A DNA stretch of 5,464 nucleotides from an uncultured Rhizobiaceae group bacterium (GTDB lineage: Bacteria; Pseudomonadota; Alphaproteobacteria; Rhizobiales; Rhizobiaceae), in contig CALLHT010000169.1 of NCBI GenBank assembly GCA_938009335.1, positions 1 to 5,464 of the forward strand. Direction: 5' to 3'. Every line of letters starts with the position of its first letter. Within the stretch, counting starts at the first letter, position 1. Shown here in pieces: positions 1 to 5,052 of the stretch. The position numbers and the translations under genes were made by a program. The notes beneath the pieces were generated by a model, which was not told the DNA's origin, did not search any database, and saw only the letters and a list, made by a program, of their open reading frames with translations.

Positions 1-613
1 GCACATTGGCGATTGAAATGTTGCAACGCTCGGGGAAAATCGGATGATATTCAAGCAGTGAGCCCAAGCGGTCTAACTCATAACTCCACACATCTTCCGG
101 TGCCCAGAAGATACAATGCGGGTTTCCAATATTGGCAACGCTCGGTGTGTGAAGCACGGGATCATCAATCGGGCCAACCTGAAGCTCGATGCCGGTTGTA
201 TCGGCGAATTCTTCTTCCAGTGGAATTTCATCCCAACCGAATTTCGGCACACCCATATCAACGGTGATTTTTGCTTCGCTTTCATAGGTTGCGTTGAGCA
301 GGCCGGGTTTGGTTCGAAAAAGCCAAGTGTCTTTCGGGTTTTCACGGTTCATCCATGACACAACGCATCGCGTGCCGTTACCACAGGCTTCTGCTTCGCT
401 GCCGTCAGAATTCAAGATTCGGATATCGGCATCCACGCCCGGTGTTCCGGGTTTGCGGACCTCCATCAATTGATCAAATTTCGTTTCCGGATTTTGGTCA
501 AGTGCAATCGCTGCAGCAGAGGATATTTTGGTCGCAGTTTCACGAATGTCGGCAACAATGATTTGGTTGCCGGCGCCGTTCATTTTCCAGAATGGGACAT
601 TCGTTTCGCTCAT
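1..613 (-). CDS. dapF: Diaminopimelate epimerase DapF, 3' end outside window
   Basis: DapF interconverts LL- and meso-diaminopimelate in the cytoplasm, supplying lysine and peptidoglycan precursors. The frame is open from an ATG at 613 to the window edge, giving 204 codons of a protein that is usually about 275-295 residues. The N-terminus KMNGAGNQIIVAD (10-22) is the DapF opening motif in its Rhizobiales form. ACGNGTRC (76-83) carries the first catalytic cysteine, C77. GNPHCIFW (163-170) and FPERCNIS (193-200) are further substrate-site motifs. The second catalytic cysteine lies in the missing third. An in-frame TGA sits 9 bases before the ATG, so no upstream start is possible. No good Shine-Dalgarno is visible. 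In several Rhizobiales, as I recall, dapF neighbours ffh directly; here three genes separate them. The family call is close to certain. Confidence 0.96.
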   Translation of the reverse strand, partial: MSETNVPFWKMNGAGNQIIVADIRETATKISSAAAIALDQNPETKFDQLMEVRKPGTPGVDADIRILNSDGSEAEACGNGTRCVVSWMNRENPKDTWLFRTKPGLLNATYESEAKITVDMGVPKFGWDEIPLEEEFADTTGIELQVGPIDDPVLHTPSVANIGNPHCIFWAPEDVWSYELDRLGSLLEYHPIFPERCNISIANV

Positions 614-620
614 AGGCCAT

Positions 621-649
621 CAGATAATGTGGAACGCACAAAAATGCAA
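621..649 (-). promoter_or_regulatory. Candidate dapF promoter, possibly giving a leaderless mRNA
   Basis: On the minus strand a TTGCAT -35 (649-644) and a TATCTG -10 (626-621) are separated by exactly 17 bases. Transcription would start around 613-615, at or just before the dapF ATG at 613. That would explain the missing Shine-Dalgarno. The -10 matches the consensus only in its first half, so this is a weak prediction. Confidence 0.3.
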
Positions 650-663
650 AGGAAAGCTAAGAG

Positions 664-701
664 GAAGTTCAGGCGTTTTTGCCTAAACAACTTTGAACTT
701 C
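664..701 (-). repeat. Inverted repeat over the methyltransferase stop codon
   Basis: Arms GAAGTTCA (664-671) and TGAACTTC (694-701) are perfect 8-base complements. Nested inside is AGGC (671-674) / GCCT (681-684) with a 6-base loop; the two stems share base 671. The methyltransferase stop (683-685) lies within the structure. No uninterrupted T-run follows on the minus strand, so it is not a textbook terminator. It could be a weak terminator or an mRNA 3'-end stabiliser separating this gene from dapF. Confidence 0.45.
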
Positions 702-1177
702 TGGCCTTTGATTTGCGAAATATCTTTGCGTTCACGTGATAGTTCATACATCACAATAGAACTGGAGACGCCGACATTCAGACATTCGACTGCTCCAAAC
801 TGGGGAATTGAAACAATGTTATTGCATCTCGCAAGAAAAGTACTTGTAAGCCCAGTGGCTTCGTTACCGACAACTATTGCTGTTTTGCTAGGGAATTTGA
901 AATCTGGCAATGAGATTGCATTTTTTGATATTTCAATTGCTACAGAAGTGTATTTGTTATCGGTTGCCCATTCAAAATATGCATCGTCATCTTCTATAAA
1001 TATCAGTTCGCATTGTTTTTCGAGCTTTCGTGAAAAAGCCTGACTACCCTTTTTAAAATCCCAGGGTCGGTTGTAGCCAACAAAAACAACAGGACCTCCG
1101 CCATATGCTACATGTGACCGAATAATGGTTCCTACGTTTTTAGGGCTTTTGAGAGTGTGTAGAACTGAGCAAAACAT
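683..1177 (-). CDS. Small SpoU/TrmH-family RNA 2'-O-methyltransferase
   Basis: A 164-residue single-domain SPOUT methyltransferase that probably transfers a methyl from SAM to a ribose 2'-OH in tRNA or rRNA. Motif 1 is SPKNVGTIIRSHVAYG (11-26), with N14 and R20. Motif 2 is VVGNEATGL (102-110), with E106. Motif 3 is IPQFG (124-128) followed by CLNVGVSSS (132-140), with N134. Together these form the trefoil-knot SAM site. The usual serine of SLNV is cysteine (C132). There is no N-terminal substrate-binding domain as in full-length TrmH or RlmB, so the size resembles TrmL, but the motifs look closer to TrmH and the RNA target cannot be assigned. An in-frame TAA 9 bases upstream fixes the start. 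The RBS is weak (AAAAAG). GC is about 40% over 721-1180 (184 of 460 by hand), lower than its neighbours, which hints at horizontal acquisition. Confidence 0.85.
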   Translation of the reverse strand: MFCSVLHTLKSPKNVGTIIRSHVAYGGGPVVFVGYNRPWDFKKGSQAFSRKLEKQCELIFIEDDDAYFEWATDNKYTSVAIEISKNAISLPDFKFPSKTAIVVGNEATGLTSTFLARCNNIVSIPQFGAVECLNVGVSSSIVMYELSRERKDISQIKGQKFKVV

Positions 1178-1222
1178 TTTGACTTTTTAGAGTAAAACTC
1201 GCAATGCGCAAAGGTTTTGAGC

Positions 1223-2290
1223 CTAGGCCTTCCAACCCTCACCCGGGCGCAGTGTGATAAACGCGTCATCCTTTAACCCGTGCTCCTGCTTTGCAACCGT
1301 AAGCGCCTCGATCGGTGCTTCGATTGCCTCATTGGTCAGCTGGAATGTTCCCCAATGATGGCCAATTGAAACTTTCGCTTTAATAAGTTTGTGGCCTTGA
1401 ACGGCTTCGTCCGGGTTTTGGTGTTGGCCTTTCATGAACCAGCGTGGCTCGTATGCGCCGATGGGCATGATTGCGAGATCAATCGCGCCGTGTTTTTCAT
1501 TGAGCGCCTTGTAGTTGATGCCGTCGTGAAAACCAGTATCACCAATATGGTAGAGTTTACCGGCCGGTGTCTCGAGCAAAAACGCCGCCCAAAGCGCCAT
1601 GCGTCTGTCCTTGGTTCCACGTGCCGACCAGTGATGACACGGTTCAAAGTGCAGTTTTACGGTGTTCTTTAAATCAACCACATCATGCCAGTCGCCGGTG
1701 ATAAATTCTGCATTTGGCGCTTTTGATTTGATGATCGTGTCATTGCCAAGCGGGCAGATGATGGTTGCCTTATGTTCGTCGCTCAGACGTTTCAGCGTTG
1801 CAAGATCGAGATGGTCATAATGATTGTGCGAAAGCAACACATAATCAATCGGCGGCAGGTCTTCGAATTTTACGCCCGGTGCGTTCACGCGTTTTGGGCC
1901 TGCAAATTGAACGGGGCTTGCACGATCCACAAACACTGGATCAGTGATGAAGTTCAGCCCCCCAGTTTGAATAAGAAGCGTTGCATGGCCAATCATGGTC
2001 ACTTCAATATCTGCACCCTCTACACGCTGTTTGGGTTTCGCGTCATGAAACGGGCTTGGATATTCAGCCGGCCACTTTGCTTTCCCGCCCTTTAATTGCC
2101 ATTGCAGGACTTCGATCAGCTTGCGTGGCTTTATGCCGCCGGGATTGAAAAACACCTTGCCATCGAAATGATCTGATTTGGGGCCTTTGTAGTAGCAATT
2201 ATCCGGATCATACATGCCGTAAGCAGCGCCTCCTCCAAATAGGCCAAGAGAACCTAAGCCTAGCCATTTTAAAAATGATCTTCTTTTCAT
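1223..2290 (-). CDS. Tat-signalled MBL-fold hydrolase, NAPE-PLD-like
   Basis: A 355-residue metallo-beta-lactamase-fold hydrolase of the NAPE-PLD/RomA-like group. The N-terminus MKRRSFLKWLG has twin arginines R3-R4 in an RRxFLK context, followed by a Gly/Leu-rich hydrophobic stretch (9-26), so Tat export or membrane anchoring is likely; no clear AxA cleavage site is visible. The di-metal site is readable: SHNHYDH (154-160, giving H155, H157, D159, H160), H220 in HHWSARG, D251 in GDTG, and H312 in HHWGTF. MPIGAYEPRWFMK (275-287) followed by QHQNPDEAV closely matches what I recall of human NAPE-PLD. That family cleaves N-acyl-phosphatidylethanolamine to phosphatidate and N-acylethanolamine; the bacterial substrate is unknown. 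The start is supported by a strong Shine-Dalgarno overlapping the upstream gene's stop. The fold is very secure; the lipid substrate is inference. Confidence 0.9.
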   Translation of the reverse strand: MKRRSFLKWLGLGSLGLFGGGAAYGMYDPDNCYYKGPKSDHFDGKVFFNPGGIKPRKLIEVLQWQLKGGKAKWPAEYPSPFHDAKPKQRVEGADIEVTMIGHATLLIQTGGLNFITDPVFVDRASPVQFAGPKRVNAPGVKFEDLPPIDYVLLSHNHYDHLDLATLKRLSDEHKATIICPLGNDTIIKSKAPNAEFITGDWHDVVDLKNTVKLHFEPCHHWSARGTKDRRMALWAAFLLETPAGKLYHIGDTGFHDGINYKALNEKHGAIDLAIMPIGAYEPRWFMKGQHQNPDEAVQGHKLIKAKVSIGHHWGTFQLTNEAIEAPIEALTVAKQEHGLKDDAFITLRPGEGWKA

Positions 2291-2297
2291 TTCAGCA

Positions 2298-2305
2298 CTC
2301 TCCTT
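2298..2305 (-). promoter_or_regulatory. Strong RBS of the MBL-fold gene, overlapping the upstream stop
   Basis: The minus strand reads AAGGAGAG, 7 bases before the ATG at 2290. It shares bases with the TAA stop of the lipoprotein gene (2306-2304). This fixes the start of the hydrolase and suggests that both genes are on one mRNA and translated in a coupled way. Confidence 0.8.
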
Positions 2306-2873
2306 AGCATTCGCCGGTATCGCGATCTATGCGAGCTTGTAAGCTGGTGAGCGTGTAGCTTGAAGCTGGTTCGAAAGCTTTGCAGTCTTGGTATTGCGGA
2401 TCAGACAGCACACAGTCTTTGCCACACACGATTTTCGCAATTCGGTCTGAGACAGAAATGTGCCAAATCCTACCGCCCGGTGTTGCGATATAGCCATCTA
2501 TGCCTTCCTCAAAATCAGCTTCCATATCGCCCATGGAGGGTGTTTCTCCATCTACGTTTCGATCGTAAGCGCCATGTGTATGATATCCGGCGACGACTTT
2601 CCAATCTTGGGGTGTCTCACCAAAATCGCAACTGTCCCGCTTACCTTGTCTTGGGTCAGTGGCTTCTAGAATGCCGTTTGCATTATAACCGATCAGGCCA
2701 CAATATTCTGTGTTTGAAGCAAATGAAGCAGATTGGGCATCATTCAGAACAGCAATCGCGAGTTTAGTAACGTCTTTTCCGGCACGAGGCGCTTCTTTCG
2801 TGTCAAATTCGGCATTGCAAGCTGCAACACCAAAACAAAGGACTATGATGTGCGTGGTGCGGAAATTTATCAT
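2304..2873 (-). CDS. Lipoprotein with DUF4329/JAB-like domain
   Basis: A 189-residue predicted lipoprotein. A short hydrophobic signal ends in the lipobox VAAC, so C19 would be lipidated and the protein anchored in the envelope facing the periplasm. The rest resembles DUF4329: EYCGLI (57-62), then GYHTHGAYD (96-104), PSMGD (112-116) and DGYIATPGGRIWHIS (126-140). E57, H98, H100, S113 and D116 recall the E...HxH...SxxD zinc site of JAB/MPN peptidases, but 12 residues separate H100 from S113 where the classical motif has about 7. Six mature cysteines (58, 82, 150, 154, 164, 189) suggest disulfides. An in-frame TAA 12 bases upstream leaves 2873 as the only good start. No clear Shine-Dalgarno is visible. 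It is first in the leftward run and coupled to the NAPE-PLD-like gene. Peptidase activity is inference, and no substrate can be assigned. Confidence 0.8.
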   Translation of the reverse strand: MINFRTTHIIVLCFGVAACNAEFDTKEAPRAGKDVTKLAIAVLNDAQSASFASNTEYCGLIGYNANGILEATDPRQGKRDSCDFGETPQDWKVVAGYHTHGAYDRNVDGETPSMGDMEADFEEGIDGYIATPGGRIWHISVSDRIAKIVCGKDCVLSDPQYQDCKAFEPASSYTLTSLQARIDRDTGEC

Positions 2874-2874
2874 T

Positions 2875-2933
2875 CCGGATATTTAAGTATTCGTATTGCA
2901 GAAGCAATGGCGGTTTTGAAGTTGTATATCCGG
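2875..2933 (-). repeat. Inverted repeat abutting the lipoprotein start codon
   Basis: CCGGATAT (2875-2882) and ATATCCGG (2926-2933) are perfect complements 43 bases apart. Between them lies ATTGC-AGAA-GCAAT (2895-2908), a small perfect hairpin. In the leftward mRNA the inner arm ends one base before the AUG at 2873, so folding would occlude ribosome entry. It would matter only if transcription begins upstream of 2933. Chance is possible for 8-base arms. Confidence 0.35.
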
Positions 2934-2939
2934 CAACCC

Positions 2940-2968
2940 TTGACTTTTAGGCCGTTTCCCTGTTTACC
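2940..2968 (+). promoter_or_regulatory. Candidate rightward promoter upstream of the orphan terminator
   Basis: TTGACT (2940-2945) matches the -35 consensus at 5 of 6 positions. After a 17-base spacer comes TTTACC (2963-2968), a poor -10 preceded by TG. Transcription would begin near 2975. A second -10-like TATAAA lies at 3024-3029 without a good -35. One of them may feed the terminator at 3047-3082. Confidence 0.25.
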
Positions 2969-2974
2969 ACAGCT

Positions 2975-3082
2975 ATCTCAAACAAGAGACCAGATTTGAT
3001 CTGCTGAACGGGACCCGAAAAGGTATAAAGAGATCCCCCTGGCAAACACCTGACAGCGCGTTGCGCCCTCAGGTGCTTTTTT
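2975..3082 (+). ncRNA. Candidate short terminated RNA or ffh attenuator
   Basis: A strong rightward terminator ends this segment, yet no rightward coding region precedes it, so either a small RNA or a terminated leader is implied. Visible structure includes hairpin CAGAT-TTG-ATCTG (2991-3003), a weak GGGA (3010-3013) / TCCC (3034-3037) pairing, and the terminator stem. I recognise no known RNA family; the SRP RNA core sequence is absent. The 5' end is a guess based on the promoter-like TTGACT at 2940. Existence as a separate RNA is inference. Confidence 0.3.
3047..3082 (+). terminator. Strong rho-independent terminator, rightward
   Basis: The stem CACCTGA (3047-3053) / TCAGGTG (3069-3075) is perfect. 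Inside it, GCGC (3056-3059) and GCGC (3063-3066) pair around a GTT loop, with small CA/CC internal mismatches. Six T residues (3077-3082) follow one base after the stem. Read leftward, only TGTTTG follows, so the orientation is clearly rightward. It stands about 120 bases before ffh. Confidence 0.8.
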
Positions 3083-3109
3083 GGTTTGGCTTCTGGTTTG
3101 GGGTATATT
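3081..3109 (+). promoter_or_regulatory. Candidate ffh-aroQ-rpsP promoter
   Basis: TTGGTT (3081-3086) and TATATT (3104-3109) are separated by 17 bases. The -10 matches the consensus at 5 of 6 positions, the -35 only in its TTG. It lies directly after the terminator and would give a leader of roughly 85 bases before the ffh ATG. Confidence 0.4.
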
Positions 3110-3136
3110 GCCATCATAAGTATTTATGATGGTAAT
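3107..3136. repeat. 30-base palindrome over the ffh -10 and start site
   Basis: Arms ATTGCCATCATAA (3107-3119) and TTATGATGGTAAT (3124-3136) match as inverted repeats at 12 of 13 positions around a GTAT centre. The left arm begins inside the putative -10 and the palindrome spans the predicted start of transcription. This is where a dimeric repressor would bind. In RNA it would also form a 9-base-pair hairpin near the 5' end of the ffh leader. Confidence 0.6.
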
Positions 3137-3140
3137 CAAG

Positions 3141-3172
3141 GTCTTTCCTTTCGAGCGTTGAGCGAGAAAGAC
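3141..3172 (+). other. Leader hairpin upstream of ffh
   Basis: GTCTTTC (3141-3147) pairs with GAAAGAC (3166-3172), and TCG (3151-3153) with CGA (3163-3165), leaving a CTT bulge and a 9-base loop. It lies 15 bases before the probable Shine-Dalgarno of ffh (AAAGAG, 3188-3193, 7 bases from the ATG). It could modulate translation or mRNA stability; no T-run follows, so it is not a terminator. Confidence 0.4.
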
Positions 3173-3200
3173 AAGAAAGCCCGCAACAAAGAGAATTGAG

Positions 3201-4736
3201 ATGTTTGAATCACTGTCGGATCGCTTAAGCGGAATTTTTGAGGGGCTCACCAAACGTGGTGCGCTTTCTGAAAAGGATGTTTCTGCTGCGCTGCGCGAAA
3301 TTCGACGCGCGCTGATTGAAGCGGATGTTGCGCTGGATGTGGTTCGCGATTTCACCGACAAAGTTCGTGAAAAGGCCGTTGGTGCCGAGGTCGTGAAATC
3401 CGTCACGCCGGGTCAGATGGTCGTCAAGATTGTTCATGACGAACTTGTTGACATGCTGGGTTCTGATGCGGATCCGATCTCGCTTGCTGCTGCGCCGCCT
3501 GTGACGCTGATGATGGTGGGTTTGCAGGGTTCGGGCAAAACAACAACTACTGCAAAGATTGCAAAACGCCTTACTGAAAAGCAGAAGAAAAAGGTCTTGA
3601 TGGCTTCGCTCGACGTGAAACGTCCGGCGGCACAGGAGCAGCTTCGTCAGTTGGGCGAGCAGATCAGCGTTGATACGCTGCCAATTGTTGAAGGTCAGAC
3701 ACCGGTTGAGATTGCGGCCCGGTCCGAGCAGGCGGCAAAGCTTGGTGGCTATGATGTGGTCATCCTCGATACGGCCGGTCGTACCCACATTGATGAGCCG
3801 CTTATGGTTGAGATGGCAGACATCAAGAAGGCTGGCAATCCGCATGAAATTCTTCTCGTGGTTGACTCACTAACCGGTCAGGACGCCGTTAATCTTGCGC
3901 AAAACTTTGACAGCCGCGTCGGGATTACCGGTCTCGTTCTCACACGTATTGATGGTGATGGTCGCGGCGGTGCGGCGCTTTCTATGCGTGCGGTTACCGG
4001 TAAGCCGATCAAGCTGATTGGTACCGGCGAAAAGATGGAAGCGCTTGAAGACTTCCATCCGGGCCGGATTGCTGACCGAATTCTTGGCATGGGTGACGTG
4101 GTTTCTCTGGTTGAGAAAGCTGCCGAAACCATTGATCAGGAAAAAGCTGAGGCAATGGCCAAGCGCATGCAGAAGGGCGAGTTCGATCTGAACGACCTTT
4201 CCGAGCAGCTTGACCAGATGAAAAAGCTTGGCGGCATGGGTGGCATTATGGGAATGCTTCCCGGCATCGGGAAAATGAAGAAGCAGATTGAAGAATCCGG
4301 CATGGATGACGGTATTTTCAACAAGCAACAGGCGATCATTTCGTCGATGACGCGCAAAGAGCGTAAAGCGCCAAAGCTTTTGAATGCCAGCCGCAAGAAG
4401 CGCATTGCAGCAGGGTCGGGTTCGTCTGTTCAGGAAGTGAATCAATTGCTCAAAATGCATCGCCAGATGGGCGACATGATGCGCAAAATGTCCAAGATGG
4501 GCGGCAAGAAGGGCCTTATGGGCGGTCTTGGCTCCATGATGGGCGGCGGCGGTCTCGGTGGCCTGCTCGGCGGCGGCGGTGGCGGAATGCCCGGCGGCCT
4601 TCCTGGCGGCATGGGTGGCATGCCCGGTGGTGGCGCCATGCCGGATCTCTCTAAAATGAGCCCGCAGGAAATTCAAAAAATGGCTCAGGAAATGGGCATT
4701 AAGGTTCCGGGTGGTAAGTTTGGAGGCAAGCGATGA
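3201..4736 (+). CDS. ffh: Signal recognition particle GTPase Ffh (SRP54)
   Basis: Ffh binds 4.5S RNA and the signal sequences of nascent membrane and secreted proteins, then docks on FtsY at the inner membrane. The 511 residues show the N domain (about 1-95), the G domain (about 96-300) and the M domain (about 325-435). GTPase motifs are GLQGSGKTT (107-115), DVKRPAAQEQL (138-148), DTAGR (190-194), TRID (248-251, Arg replacing the usual Lys of TKxD, common in alphaproteobacteria) and GTGEK (274-278). The M domain has methionine-rich helices and the RNA-binding helix around SRKKRIAAGSGSS (397-409). A Gly/Met/Pro-rich tail follows, ending in KVPGGKFGGKR. The start gives the canonical MFESLSDRL N-terminus, with AAAGAG 7 bases upstream. 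It is the first gene of a rightward operon; its TGA overlaps the next ATG. Confidence 0.98.
   Translation: MFESLSDRLSGIFEGLTKRGALSEKDVSAALREIRRALIEADVALDVVRDFTDKVREKAVGAEVVKSVTPGQMVVKIVHDELVDMLGSDADPISLAAAPPVTLMMVGLQGSGKTTTTAKIAKRLTEKQKKKVLMASLDVKRPAAQEQLRQLGEQISVDTLPIVEGQTPVEIAARSEQAAKLGGYDVVILDTAGRTHIDEPLMVEMADIKKAGNPHEILLVVDSLTGQDAVNLAQNFDSRVGITGLVLTRIDGDGRGGAALSMRAVTGKPIKLIGTGEKMEALEDFHPGRIADRILGMGDVVSLVEKAAETIDQEKAEAMAKRMQKGEFDLNDLSEQLDQMKKLGGMGGIMGMLPGIGKMKKQIEESGMDDGIFNKQQAIISSMTRKERKAPKLLNASRKKRIAAGSGSSVQEVNQLLKMHRQMGDMMRKMSKMGGKKGLMGGLGSMMGGGGLGGLLGGGGGGMPGGLPGGMGGMPGGGAMPDLSKMSPQEIQKMAQEMGIKVPGGKFGGKR
4500..4643 (+). repeat. Low-complexity Gly/Met-rich segment of ffh
   Basis: Codons 434-481 are dominated by GGC/GGT and ATG, encoding GGLG, GGGG, MPGG and MGG units. 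The DNA is an imperfect array of GGCGGC-type triplets that could slip during replication, so tail length may differ between strains. It lies after the folded M domain and is probably disordered. It also creates artificial His/Ala-rich and Pro-rich open frames on the opposite strand. Confidence 0.6.
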
Positions 4737-5020
4737 CCCCTCAAGAGCAGCTCAACCAACATCGCGGTACGATTGATAATCTTGATGCCGCTCTTATTCA
4801 TATTCTTGCTGAGCGTTTTCGCACCACCAAAGCAGTTGGCGTGCTGAAAGCTGCAAACGATTTTCCACCTTCCGATCCGGAACGTGAAAAGAAACAGGTC
4901 GCGCGTTTACGTCAACTTTCCCAAGACGCAAACCTTGATCCGGACTTTGCGGAGAAGCTTCTCAATTTCATCATTGCGGAAGTTATCCAGCACCACAAAC
5001 AGGCCCGTGACGGGTCCTAA
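4733..5020 (+). CDS. AroQ-type chorismate mutase, monofunctional
   Basis: It converts chorismate to prephenate, the first committed step to phenylalanine and tyrosine, in the cytoplasm. The 95-residue all-helical protein has the size of the AroQ mutase domain without a fused dehydratase or dehydrogenase. Residues known to be catalytic in the E. coli P-protein mutase fall at identical numbers: R11, R28, K39, D48, R51 and E52. Position 88, Gln in E. coli, is His here (VIQHHKQ), which I believe is usual in alphaproteobacterial versions. The start codon overlaps the ffh stop (ATGA), so translation is probably coupled to ffh; no separate Shine-Dalgarno decides the start. The fit to the family is strong. 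It might be named pheA- or aroQ-like in relatives; I leave the symbol empty because naming varies. Confidence 0.92.
   Translation: MTPQEQLNQHRGTIDNLDAALIHILAERFRTTKAVGVLKAANDFPPSDPEREKKQVARLRQLSQDANLDPDFAEKLLNFIIAEVIQHHKQARDGS
5001..5018 (+). other. GC-rich hairpin at the end of the chorismate mutase gene
   Basis: AGGCCCG (5001-5007) and CGGGTCCT (5011-5018) pair over 7 base pairs, with one bulged T (5015) and a TGA loop. It touches the stop codon (5018-5020) and sits about 20 bases before the rpsP Shine-Dalgarno. No T-run follows, so termination is unlikely; RNA processing or protection of the downstream rpsP message is possible. Confidence 0.35.
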
Positions 5021-5038
5021 ACTATTTAAAGAAATCCC

Positions 5039-5044
5039 AAGGAG
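5039..5044 (+). promoter_or_regulatory. Strong RBS of rpsP
   Basis: AAGGAG lies 8 bases before the ATG at 5053. It is much stronger than the ffh site and fits the high translation rate needed for a ribosomal protein. Confidence 0.85.
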
Positions 5045-5052
5045 AATTAACA

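Noticed and set aside
1221..1228. GCCTAGGC palindrome at the end of the MBL-fold gene
   Set aside because: Only 8 bases with no loop or T-run; most likely chance.
2360..2767. 135-codon rightward frame opposite the lipoprotein gene
   Set aside because: The leftward frame has a lipobox, DUF4329 motifs and coupling to the next gene; this frame has none of these.
2874..3200. 4.5S SRP RNA next to ffh
   Set aside because: I looked for the conserved GGAAGG...AGCA tetraloop/SRP core in this region and did not find it.
2978..3406. 142-codon leftward frame overlapping the ffh start and intergenic region
   Set aside because: Ser/Thr/Arg-rich low-information translation. It overlaps the palindrome, the terminator and the conserved Ffh N domain, and has no family motif.
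3225..3845. 206-codon leftward frame inside ffh
   Set aside because: Antisense to the conserved G domain; no domain or RBS signal.
3870..4676. 268-codon open frame opposite ffh, rich in His, Ala and Thr
   Set aside because: It lies wholly antisense to the conserved ffh sequence, and its composition is the mirror of Met/Gly/Lys codons. It matches no family I know.
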